Assembly (NCBI RefSeq): GCF_000836725.1
Contig: NZ_JXTH01000025.1
Span: 1 to 36,015, forward strand
DNA from: Anoxybacillus thermarum
GTDB lineage: Bacteria; Bacillota; Bacilli; Bacillales; Anoxybacillaceae
Reading direction: 5' to 3'
Length of the DNA: 36,015 nucleotides
A model generated the notes under the pieces. The model worked only from the letters and a program-made list of their open reading frames with translations. It searched no databases and had not been told where the DNA came from. Below, piece by piece: positions 31,344 to 36,015 of this stretch; the stretch's first letter is position 1, and each line of letters opens with the position of its first letter. Made by a program: the position numbers and the translations under genes.

Positions 31344-31612
31344 GTTTTCGTTTTTTCTTTGGGCTTTTTTTTATTTTTGTTTTTGGAAGAACGGTTGAAT
31401 ACTATGTGGGGACGTATATTTTACATCCGATTTTGCAAAGTGCCCTGCTCGCTATTTTTGTTGCTGTTGTGTTTATATTAAGTGGGAAGGTGAGCAAGCG
31501 CTACAATCTTTTAGATAAAAAAGTGAAGGTGCACATCTGTCTTCCAAGCTTGATCGGTACGTTATGTTTAGCGAGCTTTTTATATGAAACTGGCATTTTT
31601 TCTGGAAAATAA
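31340..31612 (+). CDS. 90-residue membrane protein of unknown function
   Basis: This small protein has three hydrophobic segments: [18 protein letters not shown] near the start, [18 protein letters not shown] at about 33-50, and [20 protein letters not shown] near the end, with a basic loop ([16 protein letters not shown]) between the second and third. Its ATG overlaps the scpB stop (ATGA), so translation is coupled to the condensin genes. A terminator follows its stop directly. I do not recognise the family; B. subtilis has ypuI after scpB, so this is an extra gene by comparison. It is likely real because of the overlap and terminator. Confidence 0.75.
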   Translation: MSFRFFFGLFFIFVFGRTVEYYVGTYILHPILQSALLAIFVAVVFILSGKVSKRYNLLDKKVKVHICLPSLIGTLCLASFLYETGIFSGK

Positions 31613-31640
31613 ACAGGTGCTTTTATGCGCCTGTTTTTTC
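31612..31640 (+). terminator. Terminator of scpA-scpB and the membrane gene
   Basis: AACAGGTGC (31612-31620) pairs with GCGCCTGTT (31627-31635) with one G-U, followed by TTTTTC. A possible promoter, TTCGCA (31666-31671), 17 bp, TAAAAT (31689-31694), lies downstream for the next gene. Confidence 0.8.
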
Positions 31641-31731
31641 TTTGTTTATAGGAATGATAAAATTTTTCGCACGATTCGTAATTTATGGTAAAATAAATAT
31701 AGCTTCGTTGTTGAAAAAGGGGTGTATAGCT

Positions 31732-32151
31732 TTGAAAATCGTTTCGTGTCATGGATATGAATTGCAAAAAGCACAGCCGAATACGTCGGAAGATTTTTTT
31801 AACCGTTCGGAAGTAACGTTTGTTGACGATGATGGAGTAGAACGTACATTGCACGTACTATATGTTCGTTATTTTGATGAACGTTTTTTTGAATGGACGC
31901 CGTATGAACAAGATCCTGTATTTCAAGCGGGTGGGAAAGACGTATATTTTAAAGATATTGTCGCGCTCGTCTGTTTGCTCGTCGATCCGTCACTTCGGAC
32001 GCGAAAACGTGTATATATTAGTGAGGAAGAAGAGCTTCGTCGCCACTTTTCATCGATTGACTTTGCCAAATTGCCAGAAATATTTGAGTCGCTTGCGAAA
32101 CAACAAGCGTACGATGTGAAATCACCGCTTTTATTTATTGCGCAACCGTAA
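31732..32151 (+). CDS. 139-residue protein of unknown function
   Basis: This soluble protein begins KIVSCHGYELQKAQPNTSEDFF and contains VLYVRYFDERFFEWTPYEQDP, VYFKDIVALVCLLVDPSLRTRKRVYISEEEELRRHF and a C-terminal KSPLLFIAQP. It has no signal peptide, membrane segment or motif I know. TTG 31732 is chosen because AAAGGGG lies nine bases upstream; a frame from 31642 has no ribosome site and runs through a likely promoter. It lies between the scp terminator and ypuI with 12 bp to the latter, suggesting a two-gene unit with ypuI. Confidence 0.72.
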   Translation: MKIVSCHGYELQKAQPNTSEDFFNRSEVTFVDDDGVERTLHVLYVRYFDERFFEWTPYEQDPVFQAGGKDVYFKDIVALVCLLVDPSLRTRKRVYISEEEELRRHFSSIDFAKLPEIFESLAKQQAYDVKSPLLFIAQP

Positions 32152-32163
32152 AGGAGGATATCT

Positions 32164-32652
32164 ATGGGCAACACTGTTGTGCTTAACCAAACAAAGCAAG
32201 TCGAGCAATTGTTGAGTCGCATTGTCGAGCAAATTACTCGTTATTTAAACGAAACGACGATTGAACAAATGCAAGCGGAATGTGCGGGCGACCGTCATTA
32301 TTATGAAGGAGTGCTTGCGGATTTGCGCCGTTTAGCTGTATATGGTGAAGAAGGTGTCGATGCGTGCCACATTGTGCTTCAAGAAGAGCCGTTTCGGAAA
32401 GCAGCAGCCGAACAAGCATTATATAAAATTTATCATTCATGTGTGGCAGAATTTTTTACCCCAAAACGCGATTTATGGTATGAAGATAGCCGCTCAGCGT
32501 ATACAGGAAGACATTCGATTAAATTGAGACAACCCGCCCCTCCATCGTTACAACAATTGCTTCATGCGATTGAAGCTGATTTTCAAACGATGCGGGAAGA
32601 ACTCGAATTTTATGAAACAGACTACCGAACAAAAATGATTCAATCGCAATAA
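32164..32652 (+). CDS. ypuI: YpuI-like protein (DUF3907)
   Basis: This 162-residue soluble protein strongly resembles B. subtilis YpuI in the middle: LRRLAVYGEEGVDACHIVLQEEPFRKAAAEQALYKIYHSCVAEFFTPKRDLWYEDSRSAYTGRHSIKLRQPAPPSL. It continues FQTMREELEFYETDYRTK. The family (DUF3907) has no known activity; the high conservation of the EPFRKAAAE and AYTGR segments suggests a defined binding surface. AAGGAGG precedes the ATG. The gene keeps its B. subtilis place between scpB and dacB. Confidence 0.9.
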   Translation: MGNTVVLNQTKQVEQLLSRIVEQITRYLNETTIEQMQAECAGDRHYYEGVLADLRRLAVYGEEGVDACHIVLQEEPFRKAAAEQALYKIYHSCVAEFFTPKRDLWYEDSRSAYTGRHSIKLRQPAPPSLQQLLHAIEADFQTMREELEFYETDYRTKMIQSQ

Positions 32653-32680
32653 GAAGCTGCGTGTGTCAGCTTCTTTTTTG
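32651..32680 (+). terminator. Terminator of ypuI
   Basis: AAGAAGCTG (32651-32659) pairs with CAGCTTCTT (32667-32675), followed by TTTTG. It starts at the ypuI stop codon. Confidence 0.85.
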
Positions 32681-32711
32681 TTGCATATGATGCGGAAGGA
32701 GGTGTGTGTAT

Positions 32712-33488
32712 ATGCAACAATATATTTATAATGTGCAAGCGTGGCTTGAGAGAGTAAAGCCATATGTTGATGCAGAAACGGTGGAACGTCTAAACGTGGA
32801 GCTAGAGCGTGGAGATGTTGTGCGCATTCATGAAGAAGTGACAAACATATATGAACAAATACAACGTAAGCGCGTACCGATTGGAGGGCATACGTTACCT
32901 CAGCTACCTTATGCGTACAATGCATTGGAACCGTACATTGCTGAAGACATTATGCGTTTGCATCACGAAAAACATCATCAAAGTTATGTTGACGGTTTAA
33001 ATCGTGCGGAGAAAATGATGCAACAAGCGCGCGAAAAAAATGACTATGCGTTATTAAAACATTGGGAACGAGAAGCTGCGTTTCATGGTTCTGGACATTA
33101 TTTGCACACAATTTTTTGGAACAATATGAAACCGCGTGGGGGCGGACGTCCAATGGGAGCGTTGCTTCAACAAATTGTGCGCGATTTTGGAAGCTTTGAA
33201 GCGTTTCAACGACATTTTACCGAAGCGGCGAAGCAAGTGGAAGGAAGCGGATGGGCGCTTCTTGTTTGGTCACCGTTTGCTGAACGGCTAGACATTTTAC
33301 AGGCGGAAAAACATCAAAACGGGACGCAATGGACGACTGTTCCGCTTCTCGTATTAGATGTATGGGAGCATGCGTATTATTTGCAATATAAAAACGATCG
33401 CGCAACGTACGTTCAACAATGGTGGAACGTCGTCAATTGGGATGACGTTCAACAGCGATTCATAAAAGCAAAAGGCCGCGTCGTGTAG
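32712..33488 (+). CDS. sodF: Superoxide dismutase (Fe/Mn family) with N-terminal extension, SodF-like
   Basis: The enzyme dismutates superoxide. The 258-residue protein has an extra N-terminal helical part of about 60 residues (MQQYIYNVQAWLERV to IQRKRVPIGG) before the SOD domain, which starts HTLPQLPYAYNALEP. Predicted metal ligands are His84, His132, Asp216 and His220 (in LDVWEHAYY). Glycine in HGSGHYLH and glutamine in EKHQNGTQW, at the positions that separate the two types, favour manganese. The long N-terminus resembles B. subtilis SodF rather than SodA. ATG 32712 follows AAGGAGG by nine bases. It lies between ypuI and dacB, where B. subtilis has no such gene. Function of the extension is unknown. 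Confidence 0.88.
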   Translation: MQQYIYNVQAWLERVKPYVDAETVERLNVELERGDVVRIHEEVTNIYEQIQRKRVPIGGHTLPQLPYAYNALEPYIAEDIMRLHHEKHHQSYVDGLNRAEKMMQQAREKNDYALLKHWEREAAFHGSGHYLHTIFWNNMKPRGGGRPMGALLQQIVRDFGSFEAFQRHFTEAAKQVEGSGWALLVWSPFAERLDILQAEKHQNGTQWTTVPLLVLDVWEHAYYLQYKNDRATYVQQWWNVVNWDDVQQRFIKAKGRVV

Positions 33489-33501
33489 CGGTCTTTTTGT
33501 C
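33472..33501 (+). terminator. Terminator overlapping the end of sodF
   Basis: AAAGGCCGC (33472-33480) pairs with GCGGTCTTT (33489-33497) with one G-U, ending in TTTTT. The stop codon is in the loop. Confidence 0.7.
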
Positions 33502-33528
33502 ATACATCGCTGACTAGCGCATACACTT
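33501..33528 (+). promoter_or_regulatory. Sigma-E promoter of dacB-spmA-spmB
   Basis: TCATACA (33501-33507) and a perfect -10 CATACACT (33521-33528) are spaced by 13 bp, matching sigma-E. B. subtilis dacB-spmA-spmB is a sigma-E operon. The same layout directly after a terminator is seen before spoIIM. Confidence 0.8.
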
Positions 33529-33557
33529 GTACAAAACGGACAAAGGGATGAGGGTGT

Positions 33558-34670
33558 ATGCGACGGCAATGGCTTGTATGGGTGATCGTGCTTTGTTTTT
33601 TTTGTTCGCTTTTTCCGAATGAAGCGAAGGCGATGTCGGTGAGTGCCAAAAGCGCGATTTTAATGGAACAGACGACAGGACGGGTACTATTTGAAAAAGA
33701 TGCGCATACAAAGCGGCGTATTGCGAGCATTACAAAAATTATGACCGCCATTTTAGCGATTGAATCAGGAAAATGGGAAGAGATTGTGACAGTAAGTGAA
33801 CGGGCGGTTCGGACAGAAGGATCTTCGATTTATTTAAAACCAGGCGAAAAAATTGCGCTCAAACATTTAGTATATGGGCTTATGCTTCGTTCTGGAAACG
33901 ATGCGGCGGTGGCGATCGCTGAGCATGTTGGCGGTAGCGTCGAAGGCTTCGTTTTTTTAATGAACAAAAAGGCTGCAGAAATCGGCATGACAAATACGGA
34001 ATTTGCGAATCCTCATGGGTTAGATGATGCGGAAAATCATTATTCCACCGCATATGACATGGCGTTACTTATGCGATATGCGATGCAAAATGAACAATTT
34101 CGCGAAGTATCGGGAACAAAATTGTACCGAGCACCAAATCCGACAGAAGATTGGGACCGCGTTTGGCGTAATAAAAATAAACTGTTGACGCATTTGTATA
34201 AATATTGTACCGGGGGGAAAACAGGATATACGAAGCGAGCGAAACGCACATTAGTGACGACGGCATCAAAAGATGGGCTTGATCTCATCGCGGTGACGAT
34301 TGATGCAGGAGATGATTGGAACGACCATATGGTCATGTATGAACATGGATTTGCGCACTATGAACTTGTGACGGTAAAAGCGGACGAGATTGTAGAACAG
34401 ATTGGAGATCCGTTTTATGACAAACATCTATTTGTTGTACGCGATTTTATATATCCGGTCACAAAAAAAGAAGAAGCACTCATTCATTTAAAGCGAAAAT
34501 TACTTCGTCCACAAGAACGATGGAAAGAGACAGGCGTGCCATCGATTGTCGGGAAAGCGGAACTATATATCGGCAACGAAAAAGTCGATGAAACACCTAT
34601 TTTTTATAAGCAACAAAAGAAAACACGTTCTTTTTTTGACTGGTTGTTAGGGGTGGGGCGCGATGGTTAA
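33558..34670 (+). CDS. dacB: Sporulation D-alanyl-D-alanine carboxypeptidase DacB (PBP5*)
   Basis: DacB acts in the mother cell to limit cross-linking of spore cortex peptidoglycan. The 370-residue protein has a signal peptide (residues 1-25, cleavage near AKA-MS), the motifs SITK at 57-60, SGN at 112-114 and KTG at 221-223, and a short C-terminal domain with a terminal amphipathic helix (FFDWLLGVG). It is distinct from DacF in this window, being mother-cell specific. Its 3' end overlaps spmA by 8 nt, and a sigma-E promoter precedes it. Confidence 0.94.
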   Translation: MRRQWLVWVIVLCFFCSLFPNEAKAMSVSAKSAILMEQTTGRVLFEKDAHTKRRIASITKIMTAILAIESGKWEEIVTVSERAVRTEGSSIYLKPGEKIALKHLVYGLMLRSGNDAAVAIAEHVGGSVEGFVFLMNKKAAEIGMTNTEFANPHGLDDAENHYSTAYDMALLMRYAMQNEQFREVSGTKLYRAPNPTEDWDRVWRNKNKLLTHLYKYCTGGKTGYTKRAKRTLVTTASKDGLDLIAVTIDAGDDWNDHMVMYEHGFAHYELVTVKADEIVEQIGDPFYDKHLFVVRDFIYPVTKKEEALIHLKRKLLRPQERWKETGVPSIVGKAELYIGNEKVDETPIFYKQQKKTRSFFDWLLGVGRDG

Positions 34671-35256
34671 TTTCATTTGGGTGGCGCTTTTGCTTATTGG
34701 ACTTGTGTTTGCGGGAATAAACGGGACGATGAAAGACGTCAACGAGGCGATGTTTCAAGGGGCAAAAGAAGCGGTGACAATTAGCATTGGTTTAATTAGC
34801 GTGCTCGTTTTTTGGCTCGGTTTAATGAAAATCGCCGAGCAATCTGGATTGCTTTCTTTTTTTGCTCATTTGTTCCGTCCAATAGCGAAAAAAATTTTCC
34901 CGGAAGTGCCGTCCGACCACCCAGCTCTTGGGTATATATTATCAAATATGGTCGCAAACATGTTCGGTCTTGGAAATGCAGCGACGCCGCTCGGCATTAA
35001 AGCAATGGAGCAATTGAAGAAGCTAAACGGTCAAAAAGAGGAACCGAGTCGCTCGATGATTACGTTTGTCGCTTTAAATACCGCAAGCGTTACGCTCATT
35101 CCTGCAACGGTTATATCGATTCGGATGACATACCACTCTGCTTCACCAGGGGAAATTATTGGCACAACGTTTGTTGCTTCACTCATTGCCACGATATCAG
35201 CGATTATGATCGACCGCGCATTTTACATACGGAGGCGTAAAAAAGGAGGGATGTAA
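34663..35256 (+). CDS. spmA: Spore maturation protein A
   Basis: SpmA is a polytopic membrane protein needed with SpmB and DacB for spore core dehydration and heat resistance. The 197-residue protein is full length, with about five helices. It contains the gate-like nucleoside-recognition-domain segments INGTMKDVNEAMFQGAKEAVTISIGLISVLVFWLGLMKIAEQSGL and LSNMVANMFGLGNAATPLGIKAMEQL, the family signature. The start is inside the dacB 3' end; the final A of its stop codon is also the first base of the spmB ATG (TAATG), so translation of all three is coupled. Confidence 0.94.
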   Translation: MVNFIWVALLLIGLVFAGINGTMKDVNEAMFQGAKEAVTISIGLISVLVFWLGLMKIAEQSGLLSFFAHLFRPIAKKIFPEVPSDHPALGYILSNMVANMFGLGNAATPLGIKAMEQLKKLNGQKEEPSRSMITFVALNTASVTLIPATVISIRMTYHSASPGEIIGTTFVASLIATISAIMIDRAFYIRRRKKGGM

Positions 35257-35726
35257 TGTACGTCATTCAATTTTTATCGCTTTGGCTTATTCCAATGGTC
35301 ATCGCTTGTATTTTACTGCATGCGACGTATAAGCGCGTTCCAACGTATGAAGCGTTTGTTGAAGGGGGAAAAGAAGGAATTCAAATTGCTTTTTCCCTTA
35401 TTCCATATTTAGTAGGTATGCTCGTTGCTGTCTCCGTTTTTCGCGCTTCCGGTGCGCTTGATTTTTTTATTTCATATATAAAACCGTTCATCGTCCCGCT
35501 CGGACTGCCGTCTGAAGTCGTTCCGCTTGCGATCATCCGTCCGATTTCAGGAACGGCATCGCTCGGCATTGTGACGGACTTAATCGCAACATACGGACCA
35601 GATTCATTTATCGGGCGGTTAGCCTCCACGATCCAAGGAAGTACAGAAACGACGTTATACGTGCTGACCGTTTATTTTGGTGCTGTCGGCATTCGCAAAA
35701 TGGGCGATGCTCTAAAAGTTGTGTGA
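35256..35726 (+). pseudogene. spmB: Spore maturation protein B, 3' end cut by an IS insertion
   Basis: SpmB is the partner of SpmA in spore dehydration. The 156 residues present are well conserved up to AVGIRKMGDALKV: FVEGGKEGIQIAFSLIPYLVGMLVAVSVFRASGALDFF, LAIIRPISGTASLGIVTDLIATYGPDSFIGRLASTIQGSTETTLYVLTVYFGAVG. The family normally continues for about 22 more residues (a last membrane helix, GLLADL...). Here the IS terminus begins at about 35720, and the last codons GTT GTG TGA are partly IS sequence; the stop at 35724-35726 is supplied by the element. The product could be partly active or unstable; I class it as truncated. Confidence 0.8.
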
Positions 35727-35760
35727 GTAAAATATTTGTGGGTGACATTCAGGAATGATT

Positions 35761-35804
35761 CCCCGACGAGGGTTGCGAACTTTTGTTCGCGACGCTCGTC
35801 GGGG
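35761..35804. repeat. GC-rich two-tier hairpin in the right IS leader
   Basis: This is the mirror of 214-257: outer arms CCCCGACGAG (35761-35770) and CTCGTCGGGG (35795-35804), inner arms GCGAAC and GTTCGC. It is identical to the left copy. Confidence 0.6.
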
Positions 35805-35849
35805 CCACCAAGCGAAGCGCGGTAGAAAAAAGCAAATGTCATGCAAAAA

Positions 35850-35910
35850 GGACTCTCTCCCTGCTATGATGGTGATGACCAACATCAATAAAACAGGAGG
35901 GAGAGAGTCC
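35850..35910 (+). promoter_or_regulatory. Transposase promoter and ribosome-site hairpin (right copy)
   Basis: GGACTCTCTCCCT (35850-35862) pairs with AGGGAGAGAGTCC (35898-35910), the latter covering part of AGGAGGGAG (35895-35903) and ending at the ATG. An extended -10, TGCTATGAT (35862-35870), lies at the start of the loop; the -35 region is weak. A start near 35877 would omit the upstream arm, so only read-through transcripts should fold. Confidence 0.6.
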
Positions 35911-36015
35911 ATGAAACATTTTACCACAGAATGGCCTTTATTAAAAGAGCTGGAGGAACAATTAGTCAGAACTCTTCAAAAGGTGTTCGCTGTCTTGTTG
36001 GCGGCCCTTTTGGAG
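35911..36015 (+). CDS. Transposase N-terminal fragment (ISLre2-like), runs off window
   Basis: These 35 codons are identical to the left fragment at 1-107. The start is ATG 35911. The remaining part, including the catalytic residues, is outside the window. If transcription from spmB reads in, the leader hairpin should reduce translation. Confidence 0.75.
   Translation, partial: MKHFTTEWPLLKELEEQLVRTLQKVFAVLLAALLE

Larger units (their letters stand above)
35720..36015 (+). mobile_element. 5' end of the same IS element (right copy, partial)
   Basis: This is an exact inverted copy of 3-298. It reads rightward, with terminus near 35720 inside spmB, the GC-rich hairpin at 35761-35804, the ribosome-site hairpin at 35850-35910, and the transposase start at 35911. 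The element is cut by the window edge at almost the same internal point as the left copy (296 versus 298 nt present), which suggests that the window ends are assembly breaks in a repeat. Confidence 0.85.

Overview
The window looks like a chromosomal segment of a thermophilic, endospore-forming Bacillaceae, most like Anoxybacillus or (Para)geobacillus. The reasons are the low-to-mid GC content, strong AGGAGG-type ribosome binding sites, proteins close to their Bacillus subtilis counterparts, and gene order matching the B. subtilis rnz-to-spmB region. The genus is an inference; no rRNA or other marker is present. Most of the window is conserved core: about 46 chromosomal protein genes, no tRNA, rRNA, CRISPR array or prophage.

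Layout. 1-298: the inward-facing 5' end of an IS element, probably ISLre2 family, transposase reading leftward. 330-6009: rnz with a CHY zinc-finger gene, namA and proI on the minus strand (proI behind a proline-type T-box), then yqjP-yqjQ-yqkB. 6039-7967: small genes (CDGSH protein, two short hypotheticals, yqkE) and yqkF. 8061-11100: nudF, spoIIM (sigma-E promoter), fur (PerR-like boxes), yqzK, xerD. 11133-14598: the nucleoside operon deoB-punA-pdp, with a near-perfect cre site and an 18-bp palindrome around its promoter. 14688-22320: the sporulation block dacF-spoIIAA-spoIIAB-sigF-spoVAA/AB/AC/AD/AEb/AEa/AF, with recognisable sigma-F, sigma-H plus Spo0A, and sigma-G sites. 22395-25283: lysA, ypuA, ppiB and a 28-residue membrane peptide. 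25284-29438: the FMN-riboswitch-controlled ribD-ribE-ribBA-ribH, then ribT. 29445-33488: ypuF, scpA-scpB, two poorly known genes, ypuI, and a superoxide dismutase. 33501-35726: sigma-E-driven dacB-spmA-spmB, where spmB is cut short at its 3' end by a second IS copy. 35720-36015: that IS copy, inverted relative to the left one.

How it works together. The centre is a sporulation programme: Spo0A and sigma-H switch on spoIIA (the anti-anti-sigma, anti-sigma and sigma-F partner switch), sigma-E runs spoIIM and dacB-spmAB, and sigma-G runs the spoVA dipicolinate-channel operon. Two D,D-carboxypeptidases (DacF, DacB) and SpmA/B shape cortex peptidoglycan and core dehydration. Around this lie housekeeping functions: tRNA 3' processing, proline, lysine and riboflavin synthesis, nucleoside catabolism, iron regulation, chromosome dimer resolution and condensation.

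The most notable points are the two identical inverted IS ends, one truncating spmB and one separating rnz from its upstream sequence; a hairpin in the IS leader that should mask the transposase ribosome site only in read-through transcripts; the two-layer control region of deoB; and the unusually short or divergent SpoVAC and SpoVAEb. I found no clear undescribed multi-gene system. The best candidates for new biology are small genes of unknown role. All starts and sites were read by eye, and family assignments rest on recognition rather than database searches.
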